A program made the translations under genes and the position numbers. A stretch of DNA of 64,000 nt, taken from positions 16,005 through 80,004 of the forward strand of contig NZ_AUGY01000034.1 in the NCBI RefSeq assembly GCF_000422905.1, in the 5' to 3' direction. Shown one piece after another: positions 24,977-33,166 of this stretch. The notes beneath the pieces were generated by a model, which worked only from the letters and a program-made list of their open reading frames with translations, had not been told where the DNA came from and searched no databases. Each line of letters starts with the position of its first letter. Position 1 is the stretch's first letter. The stretch comes from Paenibacillus alginolyticus DSM 5050 = NBRC 15375 (GTDB lineage: Bacteria > Bacillota > Bacilli > Paenibacillales > NBRC-103111).

Positions 24977-25225
24977 ATGCCAAGTGCTAATAATGCCGCA
25001 ATTGTTGAAATTTCACAAACAGCTAATAAATTCAGATCGTCAATCGTTCTCCAATATGATAATAAGTATATCGATGTAAAAAGTATCTTAGGATTGTTTA
25101 CTACATTACTTAGCTCCAGCAATTATGATCTTCATGTTCATGGGCCGGATGCAGAAGAAGCGAAAGTCGCTATGGCGGAAGTATTCGCTAAGCACAATTT
25201 GGGCGTAAACGTAGTTCAAGAATAG
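24977..25225 (+). CDS. HPr-like protein lacking the phosphorylatable histidine
   Basis: An 82-residue protein that aligns by eye with HPr/Crh from its residue 5 on: QTANKF, the LQYDNK strand, DVKSILGL around Ser36 (equal to regulatory Ser46 of HPr) and the C-terminal GPDAEEAKVAMAEVF helix. The catalytic loop (His-Ala-Arg-Pro in HPr) reads Asn-Asn-Ala-Ala, so it cannot take phosphate from Enzyme I. B. subtilis Crh also lacks His15 but keeps Ala-Arg-Pro; this protein is more degenerate and lacks the first strand. An in-frame TGA just upstream and GGAGGA before the ATG fix the start, so it is not mis-annotated. A role in serine-based catabolite signalling with CcpA is plausible but inferred. Confidence 0.72.
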   Translation: MPSANNAAIVEISQTANKFRSSIVLQYDNKYIDVKSILGLFTTLLSSSNYDLHVHGPDAEEAKVAMAEVFAKHNLGVNVVQE

Positions 25226-25239
25226 CGTTCATACTCAAA

Positions 25240-25275
25240 GAAGGTACTCTCAGAATCTCTGAGGGTACCTTCTCT
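25240..25275 (+). terminator. Rho-independent terminator
   Basis: AAGGTACTCTCAG and CTGAGGGTACCTT arms around a short AATCT loop, then CTCTTGT. Moderately T-rich; it ends the HPr-like gene. Confidence 0.75.
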
Positions 25276-25349
25276 TGTATATTGATCCAATTTCGCTTAA
25301 TATAGATCATATAAGGACGGATGACTATGCGTATAGGGGGAAGTTGGGA

Positions 25350-25637
25350 ATGTCTTCATCTGATCTATTGCTGGACATGAATCAAAAAGCGCTTAATCTT
25401 CTCCAAGAAGATGCAGATAAAATCGAAAAACTAATCGAAGTGCAAATGGAGAATTTGACAACGCGTCAATGCCCACTGTATGAAGAAGTTTTAGATACGC
25501 AAATGTACGGACTTTCTAGAGAAATTGATTTTGCCATTCGAGCGGGACTTATTTCCGAAATACCTGGCAAACAAATTCTCAGCAAGCTTGAACGTAATCT
25601 TGCGCAGCTATATGAAGCGTTGAATAACAAAAAGTAA
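25350..25637 (+). CDS. ylaN: YlaN family protein (DUF1507)
   Basis: A 95-residue helical protein matching B. subtilis YlaN closely: [41 protein letters not shown] with one changed or added residue at most positions only. YlaN has been reported to bind iron and to counteract the Fur repressor under iron limitation, and is essential in some conditions. The frame is open 25 codons further upstream, but the ATG at 25350 aligns with the family start and has GGGGGA upstream. In B. subtilis ylaN is next to ftsW; here ftsW lies 1.7 kb away, with an antiporter and an Asp23 gene in between. Confidence 0.9.
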   Translation: MSSSDLLLDMNQKALNLLQEDADKIEKLIEVQMENLTTRQCPLYEEVLDTQMYGLSREIDFAIRAGLISEIPGKQILSKLERNLAQLYEALNNKK

Positions 25638-25662
25638 CCCTTCACAATGGGTTACTTTTTTT
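25631..25662 (+). terminator. Rho-independent terminator of ylaN
   Basis: AAAGTAACCC and GGGTTACTTT around TTCACAAT, with a T tract; the left arm includes the ylaN stop codon. Confidence 0.85.
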
Positions 25663-25677
25663 GTCTTTGTTATGTAT

Positions 25678-26724
25678 TTAGACGAGGAAGAATACGACGC
25701 CTAGAATGATGTAGACCACGAGCAGCAAAAGTCCTTCATACCAGTTGGTAGAGCCATCTTGGGTTATCGACTTCGTAATAAAGACGGCGACTCCGATGGC
25801 AGCAATTTCATAGGTGGAGAAGACAATGTTCATAGGAGTTCCACTTACGAAGAAACTGACAAGTATAAGCACAGGAGCTACGAATAAGGCGATCTGTAAC
25901 GAACTGCCGATGGCTATTTCTACGGCTGCGCCCATTTTGTTCTTCGTGGCCATCATCACGGCGGCGCTATGCTCTGCGGCATTTCCAATAATGGCAATGA
26001 GGAATGCACCTACAAACAGCTCAGATAATCCAAATCTATGGGTGACTTCTTCTAATGTACCCACTAACCATTCACTGGTGAAGGCTACCATGACGGTAGC
26101 TAGGATTAGAAAAAGGATGGAAGTTCCTTTGGACCATGCGGCCTCACCATGTTCAATAGCTTCATCAGAAAGTACACTTTTGTGTGTAACCATGGAAAAT
26201 AGGAGCCAGAGCAAATAGGCGGCTATCAGTAATATCGCGACGATCATGCTCATTGTTGACGTTTCTTTGGTTGTTAATCCGCCTGCGAAGATGGCTGGAA
26301 TGAATAACGCAACAACCCCAAGAATCATTAAGGAAGAATTGTGTGAAGCAAGTTTTACGTTAAATGACTGTTCTTTGAACTTTAATCCACCTGCAAATAT
26401 ACTAAGTCCCAGTACAAGCAGCAAATTGCCGATAATGGCTCCGGTAAGACTGGCCTTGACAACATCGAACAATCCGTCTCTAACTAAGAAGTACGCAATA
26501 ATTAACTCAGCTGCGTTACCGAATGTTGCATTGAGGAATCCGCCTACGCGCTCACCTGCATAGTGTGCAACGCTTTCCGTGGCTTTACCTAGAAATCCAG
26601 CTACAAAAATGATCGCTATACAAGCAATAATGAACTGAAGTGTTGAATTCAGATGCATGTAATGAGCGATACCCGTTGTAACGAAAGAAATGATTAACCC
26701 AATGTAAAACAATTTTCCTTTCAA
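25678..26724 (-). CDS. Calcium/proton antiporter (Cax/ChaA family)
   Basis: Membrane antiporter that expels Ca2+ (or another divalent cation) in exchange for protons. The 348-residue protein has about eleven hydrophobic segments and the two inverted alpha repeats of the CaCA superfamily: GGFLNATFGNAAELIIAYF in the first half and AIIGNAAEHSAAVMMATKNK with GSSLQIALFVAP in the second. The acidic residues of both GNAAE motifs are present. On the minus strand GGGGGG precedes the ATG. The size fits YfkE-type Cax proteins of bacilli. It is a single-gene unit set between ylaN and the divergent Asp23 gene. Confidence 0.9.
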   Translation of the reverse strand: MKGKLFYIGLIISFVTTGIAHYMHLNSTLQFIIACIAIIFVAGFLGKATESVAHYAGERVGGFLNATFGNAAELIIAYFLVRDGLFDVVKASLTGAIIGNLLLVLGLSIFAGGLKFKEQSFNVKLASHNSSLMILGVVALFIPAIFAGGLTTKETSTMSMIVAILLIAAYLLWLLFSMVTHKSVLSDEAIEHGEAAWSKGTSILFLILATVMVAFTSEWLVGTLEEVTHRFGLSELFVGAFLIAIIGNAAEHSAAVMMATKNKMGAAVEIAIGSSLQIALFVAPVLILVSFFVSGTPMNIVFSTYEIAAIGVAVFITKSITQDGSTNWYEGLLLLVVYIILGVVFFLV

Positions 26725-26930
26725 AGTAAACCCCCCGACTCATTCTTTTATTGGAACTTTTTGACTTCTTTTAATATACATACTTTGGAACCCAATGTAA
26801 ATTCGATAAGTCCGTTATCGCTGATCTTGCTTTCATCTAGTGAACTTATTACAATAGATTTATACAGAGTGGAGAGACTTTGAGCTTTAAACTTAAAGGT
26901 CCCTATATTATATATGAGGAGTTGATCTGT

Positions 26931-27311
26931 ATGTCCGAAGACAATCAAACTGGCTTAATTCGTATTTCTGATGATGTAGTATCGACAATTGCAGGACTTG
27001 CAGCTCTGGAGACAGCAGGCATCGCCGGCATGTCAGGCGGTATCTCGGAAGGCTTAGCTAAGCGACTAAGTGGAAAGAATGTGCAGCGCGGTGTGTCTGT
27101 TGAAGTTGGGCAAGTGGAAGCAGCCATCGATCTGCGTGTGATCGTCAATTACGGTTCCCGTATTCAGGATGTATGCAGGGATCTCCAAGAAAACGTGAGA
27201 GAAGCTGTTGAAAATATGACCGGACTAACCGTGGTGGAAGTCAACGTCAAGGTGGAAGGCGTTGCGTTCAAAGAAGAAGAGACAGCAGACGATCCACATC
27301 GTGTAAAATAG
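26931..27311 (+). CDS. Asp23/Gls24 family envelope stress response protein
   Basis: A 126-residue protein of the Asp23 family (relatives: YloU, YqhY, AmaP partners). GLIRISDDVVSTIAGLAALETAGIAGMSGG and VNYGSRIQDVCRDLQENVREAVENMTGLTVVEVNVKVEGV are the two conserved blocks, compared here in pieces: ISDDVVSTIAGLAALE and NVREAVENMTGL. Asp23 itself is a membrane-associated cell-wall stress protein; other members affect fatty-acid metabolism, so the exact role is open. I chose ATG 26931 after TGAGGAG; the frame runs 17 codons further without a ribosome site. The last codons are followed at once by a terminator that also covers the end of convergent ftsW. Confidence 0.85.
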   Translation: MSEDNQTGLIRISDDVVSTIAGLAALETAGIAGMSGGISEGLAKRLSGKNVQRGVSVEVGQVEAAIDLRVIVNYGSRIQDVCRDLQENVREAVENMTGLTVVEVNVKVEGVAFKEEETADDPHRVK

Positions 27312-27314
27312 AAG

Positions 27315-27356
27315 AAAGACCCAATGATTTCACTGAAATCGATTGGGTCTTTTTTT
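27315..27356. terminator. Terminator between the Asp23 gene and ftsW
   Basis: AAAGACCCAAT-GATTT and AAATC-GATTGGGTCTTT form a long stem with one bulged base, followed by seven Ts on the plus strand. It contains the ftsW stop codon, so the two convergent transcripts overlap. Confidence 0.88.
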
Positions 27357-28499
27357 GGGTTTTGCATCTTCTTTGTGTGTCTGTTCCCGAGATATACTGA
27401 GCAGGATCCCCATGCTGATAAGTGAGACCATCATGGAGGAGCCGCCGGCTGAAATAAAGGGCAAGGTTACACCTGTTAAAGGGATTGTGTTGGTTACTCC
27501 GCCGATATTAATAAAGGCTTGAAGGGCAAACATAACCATGATACCAACACCAGTTAGCATACCGAACATATCAGGACTGCGAACTGCAACGAGGATGCCT
27601 CGCCATAGGAAGATAAGAAAAATAAGTATAAATAAGGCACTGCCAATGAATCCGAGTTCTTCCCCGATAATCGCAAAAATGAAGTCCGTATGAGCTTCAG
27701 GCAAATAATGCAGCTTCTGAATACCTTGACCGAATCCTGCACCGGTCAATCCGCCATGACCAAAAGCGTACAAAGATTGCACAACTTGAAGTCCATTCCC
27801 TTGAGGATCAGAGAAAGGGTCGAGAAAGGAGGTCAGACGGTTTATCCTGTAATTATTATTGGTGTTTCCTTTGAGCAGGTAAAGGGCAACCCCAATAGCG
27901 GCAATGGCAACAGAGCCTGTCCCAATAAAGAAAATATGCTTCAAATTGGAGCCGCCGACCATAATGACAATGGCTGCACAAATGAGTAAAATCATACAGG
28001 AGCCAAAGTCTGGCTGCAGCATGATTAGAAAGCATACAAACCCAACAATAAGTAGTGCAGGGAGCAGCCCCTTCTTGAAATTACGGAACTTCTCTTCTTT
28101 ATTACTAATGAGAGAAGCCAAGTAAAGAATAACGATTAACTTGGCGAATTCCGTTGGCTGAATGCCAAATTTACCTACATTAAACCAACTGGCTGCACCA
28201 TTTGCTTTTGATGTAAAAATAACGAGAACGAGCAGCACTACGATAACAAAAAAAGCAGGAAGAACCAACTTTTTCAGCTTGCTGTAGTGGAGGTTCATGC
28301 AAAAAAGCATGCCGACCGTTCCTATTCCTACGGCCATGAGCTGCTTTTTTGTAAAAAACCATGGATCATTGTTAAATTTTTCATAAAAAGCACTCGTCAT
28401 TGAGCTTGCACTGAAGACCATGGCAAGACCGAAGCAAACAAGTACAAAGGTTAAAAAAAGCAGCAGAAAATCCGGCGTTCCTCTTCGAGGGGGATTCAT
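27330..28499 (-). CDS. ftsW: FtsW/RodA/SpoVE family peptidoglycan polymerase
   Basis: SEDS-family glycosyltransferase that polymerises lipid II together with a class B PBP; FtsW acts at the division septum. The 389-residue protein has about ten membrane helices, starting after a short PPRRGTPD tail. Landmarks are GIQPTEFAKLIVILYLASL, LQPDFGSCMILL (with the catalytic Asp), RLTSFLDPFSDPQGNGLQVVQSLYAFGHGGL, LPEAHTDFIFAIIGEELGF and the C-terminal TGVTLPFISAGGSS. GAGGA lies before the ATG. The nearby ylaN gene supports FtsW over RodA or SpoVE, since B. subtilis has ylaN-ftsW. The stop codon lies inside the terminator hairpin of the convergent gene. Confidence 0.92.
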   Translation of the reverse strand: MNPPRRGTPDFLLLFLTFVLVCFGLAMVFSASSMTSAFYEKFNNDPWFFTKKQLMAVGIGTVGMLFCMNLHYSKLKKLVLPAFFVIVVLLVLVIFTSKANGAASWFNVGKFGIQPTEFAKLIVILYLASLISNKEEKFRNFKKGLLPALLIVGFVCFLIMLQPDFGSCMILLICAAIVIMVGGSNLKHIFFIGTGSVAIAAIGVALYLLKGNTNNNYRINRLTSFLDPFSDPQGNGLQVVQSLYAFGHGGLTGAGFGQGIQKLHYLPEAHTDFIFAIIGEELGFIGSALFILIFLIFLWRGILVAVRSPDMFGMLTGVGIMVMFALQAFINIGGVTNTIPLTGVTLPFISAGGSSMMVSLISMGILLSISREQTHKEDAKPKKRPNRFQ

Positions 28500-28512
28500 G
28501 CTGTTTCCTCGC

Positions 28513-28860
28513 CTAGTCTGCTAATAATTGCTGCAGTTGTGCTAATTTTTGATTGGAAATTTTGAGAACGGACTCAGGGATTGGAGAATTGTAATCCAAG
28601 CCATGCGGGAACGTTTCTTTACCTATGTACGCATCTTCTAAGAATAAGATTGCATAAGGAGATTCTAGTTTACCGGATTCAACACGAGCATTTACACGTA
28701 AGAAATACACGGATTTGCTTGCTTTATCTTCCAATTTAAAATCATAAGTAGCGCGCGTGTATTCCCACTGCCAACGCACGAAACCAAGTTTAGTCGTTAC
28801 TTCATCCAGGTGAGCCAAATCGCTTTTTAAGCCTTTTAGGCCAGTTGCTTCAATAATCAC
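28513..28860 (-). CDS. YugN-like family protein
   Basis: A 115-residue cytoplasmic protein of the YugN-like family, whose function is not known. The matching parts are LGFVRWQWEYTRATYDFKL, YFLRVNARV and PHGLDYNSPIPESVL. An ATG lies ten codons upstream (28890), but only ATAAAGA precedes it, whereas GTG at 28860 has GGAGG eight bases upstream and gives a start that fits relatives; I therefore propose the GTG. It is 13 bases upstream of ftsW on the same strand and may be cotranscribed with it. Confidence 0.72.
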   Translation of the reverse strand: MIIEATGLKGLKSDLAHLDEVTTKLGFVRWQWEYTRATYDFKLEDKASKSVYFLRVNARVESGKLESPYAILFLEDAYIGKETFPHGLDYNSPIPESVLKISNQKLAQLQQLLAD

Positions 28861-29065
28861 TTTTAACGCCTCCATATTGTACGTATGCATTCTTTATTCA
28901 TGATAGTATGTTTCCAAAGGTTCTGCAAGTCGATAGCAACGTCAATTTTCTAATATTTGATGGCACTTTACAGATGAAACATGATCATTTATTTGGTAGA
29001 ATAGGTTCAATGACACGGGCAAGCGTGAAAAGTTAAGAAACAAGGATGGGCGGAGGATTTTCCTT

Positions 29066-30238
29066 ATGAACGATTTTCAAGCTAGCTTACAAGCGAATTA
29101 TGAAGAAATGGTTGCCTGGAGACGCTACTTACATCAACATCCAGAACTCTCATTCCATGAATATCGCACCGCTGAATTTGTGGCGAATCATTTGCAAAGT
29201 TGGGACATTGAAGTTCGCACAAATGTAGGAGGCAATGGGATTGTCGGACTGCTCCGCGGCAGCAGTGAAGGTCCTACGGTCGCGCTTCGAGCAGACATGG
29301 ATGCACTTCCTATTCAAGATGAGAAGATGAATTGTGCATACGCTTCACTTACGAAGGGAGTTATGCATGCATGCGGACACGACGCACACACCGCAACACT
29401 GCTTAGTATTGCCAAAGTGGCGAGTCAGCATCGCTCTCAACTGAAAGGGAATCTGGTTTTCCTGTTCCAGCATGCTGAAGAAATTACGCCCGGTGGCGCT
29501 GATTCCATGATTCAACACGGGGCTCTTGGAGGTGTGGATGCCGTGTTCGGCGTTCATTTATGGACACCATTTCCTGTCGGCCATTTTTATTCCAAAGCAG
29601 GTCCCTTAATGGCGGCACCCGACGAATTCACCATTCACATTCAAGGAAAAGGCGGACATGGAGGTTTGCCTCATCAAACCATTGACAGCATTTATGTAGC
29701 TTCTCAATTAGTTGTAAATCTTCAATCGATCGTAAGTCGACAAGTAGATCCGATAGAACCATGTGTGGTAAGCGTTGGATCCTTCCACGGAGGCTCTAGC
29801 TTCAATGTCATAGCCGAAACGAGTGTGTTGAATGGCACTGTGCGTACTTTCAATGCAGAACTTAGACAAGATGTGAAGGAACGCCTAGAACGGATTGTAC
29901 ATGCCACCTGTGAGATGTATCAGGCTTCCTATAAGATAAACTATAAATTAGGTTACCCTACAGTTGTTAATGACGGGAAAGAAGCTGAGCGTTTCTTCAA
30001 AGTCGGTACCGAGTTGTTCGGGGCAGAAGCCGTGCACGAATCCCCACTTATTATGGCCGGAGAGGACTTTTCCTATTATTTGAATCACCGACCAGGTTGT
30101 TTTATGTTTGTGGGTGCAGGTAATGTTGAGGCTGGTATCGTTCATCCTCACCATCATCCGAAGTTTGATATTGACGAGAAATCCATGCTAAATGCGGCAA
30201 ATTTATTATTAGGAATGGCTTTGGATTATATGGCATGA
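29066..30238 (+). CDS. M20 family amidohydrolase (N-acyl amino acid / hippurate hydrolase type)
   Basis: Zinc peptidase-family enzyme that splits amide bonds of N-acyl amino acids. The 390-residue protein opens with RRYLHQHPELSFHEYRTA, followed by metal-binding segments RADMDALPIQDE, MHACGHDAHTATLL and FQHAEEITPGGADSM (Cys/His/Glu ligands), and the dimerisation domain with GKGGHGGLPHQTIDS. Late metal and active-site residues are in MAGEDFSYYL and HPHHHPKFDIDE. The size and motifs fit the AmhX/HipO/YxeP group; the natural substrate cannot be told apart among N-acetyl, benzoyl or cysteine conjugates. GGCGGAGG precedes the ATG. It stands alone ahead of a CBS-domain gene 63 bases away. Confidence 0.88.
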   Translation: MNDFQASLQANYEEMVAWRRYLHQHPELSFHEYRTAEFVANHLQSWDIEVRTNVGGNGIVGLLRGSSEGPTVALRADMDALPIQDEKMNCAYASLTKGVMHACGHDAHTATLLSIAKVASQHRSQLKGNLVFLFQHAEEITPGGADSMIQHGALGGVDAVFGVHLWTPFPVGHFYSKAGPLMAAPDEFTIHIQGKGGHGGLPHQTIDSIYVASQLVVNLQSIVSRQVDPIEPCVVSVGSFHGGSSFNVIAETSVLNGTVRTFNAELRQDVKERLERIVHATCEMYQASYKINYKLGYPTVVNDGKEAERFFKVGTELFGAEAVHESPLIMAGEDFSYYLNHRPGCFMFVGAGNVEAGIVHPHHHPKFDIDEKSMLNAANLLLGMALDYMA

Positions 30239-30301
30239 ATGTCGTCCTTCCTTTGGAGAATGCTATAGAGGTAAGTTAACTCCAAGGAGGGATTATGGGA
30301 C

Positions 30302-30742
30302 ATGGCAGGTAAAACAGTAAGGGACATCATGAGTAAAGATTGCGTGACCGTTACTCTTCAAGATAATGTATACGAGATCGCTTTGAAAATGAAACAGCAC
30401 GATATCGGATTCGTTGCCGTTGTAGAGGGCAAGAAGCTCATTGGTGTTGTAACAGACCGGGACCTTGTTGTTCGCGGATACGCAGAAAAGCATTCTGGTT
30501 CTACTGCTGTCGAGAAGGTAATTACGAAGGATATTGCGACAATAACTCCTGATACAACTGTTGATGAAGCCGCCAAAATGATGGCCAAAGATCAAATTCG
30601 ACGTTTACCTGTAGTAGAGAACGGCGAGCTTGTCGGAATAGTAGCCATCGGTGACCTAGCGGTTCGCGGCAGCTTTGAGGATGAGGCAGGGGAAGCACTT
30701 AGTAAAATTTCATCTGACAGAATACTAGTCGGCAGTAAATAA
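30302..30742 (+). CDS. Two-CBS-domain protein
   Basis: A 146-residue stand-alone CBS pair. Each domain shows the usual order: TVRDIMSKDCVTV with GVVTDRDLVVRG for the first (about 5-62), and AVEKVITKDIATI with GIVAIGDLAVRG for the second (about 70-128). CBS pairs bind adenine nucleotides (AMP, ATP, NADH or SAM) and act as energy or redox sensors; relatives include YhcV and Hrp1. It is not AcuB, which is longer and has a C-terminal ACT-like domain. CAAGGAGG precedes the ATG, and a terminator follows. Confidence 0.88.
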   Translation: MAGKTVRDIMSKDCVTVTLQDNVYEIALKMKQHDIGFVAVVEGKKLIGVVTDRDLVVRGYAEKHSGSTAVEKVITKDIATITPDTTVDEAAKMMAKDQIRRLPVVENGELVGIVAIGDLAVRGSFEDEAGEALSKISSDRILVGSK

Positions 30743-30763
30743 GAATGATCCATATATAAAAGT

Positions 30764-30806
30764 AAGCAACCTGTTTCCATTCGATGGAGGTAGGTTGCTT
30801 TTTTTG
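30764..30806 (+). terminator. Rho-independent terminator
   Basis: AAGCAACCT and AGGTTGCTT with an inner TTTCCAT/ATGGAGG stem, followed by TTTTTTTG; it ends the CBS gene transcript. Confidence 0.85.
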
Positions 30807-30887
30807 TCAGAAAAAATTGTCATCTTTACTACCGATAAGTGATGAGAGATAATGATGCGAAAGGGTAGGGGAGGTTAACAGCTTAGA

Positions 30888-32993
30888 ATGAATAGGGTCG
30901 AACACAGCGCATTTATTGGTGTAATTATTCTAGACGCAGGTTGGCATTATACATATATCAACGAATATGCAGCAAAAATTTTAAATCGTACGCCCGATGA
31001 ATTGTTGGGTAAAGTCGCTTGGGCAGAATTTCCAGCTGCGATACGGTACGCTTGTTACGACCAATTACATAAAGCCTTTAAAAATAAGGTAGAGGTTCAT
31101 TTTGAAGAATACATAAAATCGTCCAATCAGTGGGTAAGGGTGAGTGCATATCCATTTGGCGGGAGCTTGCATATTGCACTCCATAAACCGGATTTTGCTG
31201 AAATTAGTTCATTGCTAGAAAGTGAGTATTACCTAAAATATACAGAGAATTTTCAAGATTTAATCACAGTGACTTCCGTAGATGGTAAATTTCGATATTT
31301 ATCCCCTGCAATTCAACCTCTGCTTGGTTATGAGGTCGATGAAATGGTCGGTACTCGGATCTTGACGTATTGTCATTCAGATGACACGGAGATTCTGAGG
31401 AGTATTTTAATGGATGAAAACCATGCAACTGCTGCAGACCAAGGGATGATCACCTGTCGTTTTTTACATAAAAAAGGTTGGTACGTGTGGTTTGAGAAAA
31501 ATTACAAATGGATGTTAGATGAGGATGGCAAAAGAAGTCAGATCTTGGGCATTTGGCGCGATATTACGGAACGTAAGCTGGTCGAGGAACGTTTTGTTCA
31601 AGCCCAAAGGCTTGGACAATTTGGCAGCTTTGAACGATATCTAAACGATGAGTATTGCATATGGTCCGAGGAAATGTATCGTATCCACGGTCTTGATCCT
31701 TTAGATTCCATGGCATTAAGCGAAGCTATTAAGCCAATCGTATCGGATGATCGCGATAAAGTAGCCCTTGCTTTTGAAACAGCGATTCAGGTTGGAATAT
31801 CAGAAGTCGAGTATAGGATTGTTCGAAATGATGGAGAGGTGCGCCATCTGAAATCTCAAATCGAGCGAGTCATTCGCGATAACGGTCGCACGGCTGTACG
31901 GGGACTCATTCATGATATTACAACGTATAAACAAATTGAAACAGAGCTTAAAAGAAGCAAAGCTAATTTGGAAATTGCGCAAGAAATAGCTGGATTGGGT
32001 CACTATGATTGGGATGTGATCAGGAATGATTTGTATTGGTCAGATGAGTTGTTTGTGCTGTTCCATATGCGCCGTGAATATTTTGGGAATACAATAGAAG
32101 CTTTTTTTAATGCGGTTCATCCGGATGATACAGTTAAAGTGAAAGAGGCCATTCGTGATTCTTTGCATGGCGGTTTACTAGATTTGGTATATCGCATTAT
32201 TGTGAATGAGACTGAGGTCCGAATGATTCATACCATGGCCAAAACGACCTATGACGAATGGGGGAGACCGCTGCGCCTCTTTGGAACGATGCAGGATATC
32301 ACCATACAAAAACAGACAGAAGAGCTTCTTCGCAAAACGGAAAAATTGAATGTTGCTGGACAATTGGCTGCTGGAATCGCACATGAGATTCGTAATCCGC
32401 TTACGGCACTCAAAGGCTTTGCCAAGCTGATGTGTCAAGCAAACGAAGAAAGCAAGCTTCGGTATTTTCAGATCATGCAGGAAGAATTTAACCGTATCGA
32501 GCTGATTTTGGGCGAGCTTCTGATTCTAGCTAAGCCACAGGTCGTAGCGTTCAAACCTCACGATACGAAGGCTATTTTAAGTGAAGTCATTGAATTACTG
32601 AATACAGAGGCAATCATGAGCGATGTGATCATCGAACTAGATTGTGAACCTGATCTTCCTCTGGTTAAATGTGAGCGAAATCAATTGAAGCAGGTTTTCG
32701 TGAATATGATTAAAAATGCCATTGAGGCGATGCCAAATGGAGGCGGCCTGGATGTTTCTGTGAAAAAGGCTGCTGGCGGTGTAGCGCTCTATTTCGCAGA
32801 TCAGGGATTGGGTATATCGGAGGAGCGGCTGCCGCGCATAGGGGAACCCTTTTATACGACCAAAGAGAAGGGAACTGGGCTTGGCGTCATGGTGAGCTTC
32901 GCGATTATCGATGAACATCAAGGACATATCGAATATCAAAGTAAGCTTGGCGTTGGCACCACGGTCCTTATCCAACTGCCAGCTTTTTCGTGA
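30888..32993 (+). CDS. Multi-PAS sensor histidine kinase (sporulation-kinase-like)
   Basis: Soluble orphan histidine kinase of 701 residues. Four PAS-type sensory domains are visible (about 8-105, 118-235, 243-355 and 363-480), three of them ending in the DIT-(E/T/I)xK type exit motif. HisKA carries phospho-His499 in GIAHEIRNPLTALKGF. HATPase_c (about 590-700) has MIKNAIEAMPNGG (N box), YFADQGLGIS (G1) and KGTGLGVMVSF (G2). No membrane segment and no neighbouring response regulator are present, the pattern of KinA/KinE-type kinases that feed the Spo0F phosphorelay; this pathway assignment is inference. The ATG at 30888 is 14 bases after GGGAGG, slightly long. Confidence 0.87.
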   Translation: MNRVEHSAFIGVIILDAGWHYTYINEYAAKILNRTPDELLGKVAWAEFPAAIRYACYDQLHKAFKNKVEVHFEEYIKSSNQWVRVSAYPFGGSLHIALHKPDFAEISSLLESEYYLKYTENFQDLITVTSVDGKFRYLSPAIQPLLGYEVDEMVGTRILTYCHSDDTEILRSILMDENHATAADQGMITCRFLHKKGWYVWFEKNYKWMLDEDGKRSQILGIWRDITERKLVEERFVQAQRLGQFGSFERYLNDEYCIWSEEMYRIHGLDPLDSMALSEAIKPIVSDDRDKVALAFETAIQVGISEVEYRIVRNDGEVRHLKSQIERVIRDNGRTAVRGLIHDITTYKQIETELKRSKANLEIAQEIAGLGHYDWDVIRNDLYWSDELFVLFHMRREYFGNTIEAFFNAVHPDDTVKVKEAIRDSLHGGLLDLVYRIIVNETEVRMIHTMAKTTYDEWGRPLRLFGTMQDITIQKQTEELLRKTEKLNVAGQLAAGIAHEIRNPLTALKGFAKLMCQANEESKLRYFQIMQEEFNRIELILGELLILAKPQVVAFKPHDTKAILSEVIELLNTEAIMSDVIIELDCEPDLPLVKCERNQLKQVFVNMIKNAIEAMPNGGGLDVSVKKAAGGVALYFADQGLGISEERLPRIGEPFYTTKEKGTGLGVMVSFAIIDEHQGHIEYQSKLGVGTTVLIQLPAFS

Positions 32994-33008
32994 AAAAAGG
33001 AGGGAATG

Positions 33009-33031
33009 GACCAGGAAACTGGTCTTTTTTC
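33009..33031 (+). terminator. Rho-independent terminator of the sensor kinase gene
   Basis: GACCAG-GAAA-CTGGTC followed by TTTTTT, 16 bases after the stop codon. Confidence 0.85.
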
Positions 33032-33166
33032 CATTTGTATATATGGTGTAACTGTCAAAGTTCGCAATAAGGAGGTCAATCTGCGACAAGATGCAGTCTT
33101 CTAAATATGCTACATTGATAACGTGTTCAATAATTGTGAATCTAACGAGAAAAAGGTGATAACCAT

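Noticed and set aside
30302..30742. CBS protein as the missing AcuB
   Set aside because: At 146 residues it holds only the two CBS domains; AcuB has a further C-terminal domain and sits in the acu cluster.
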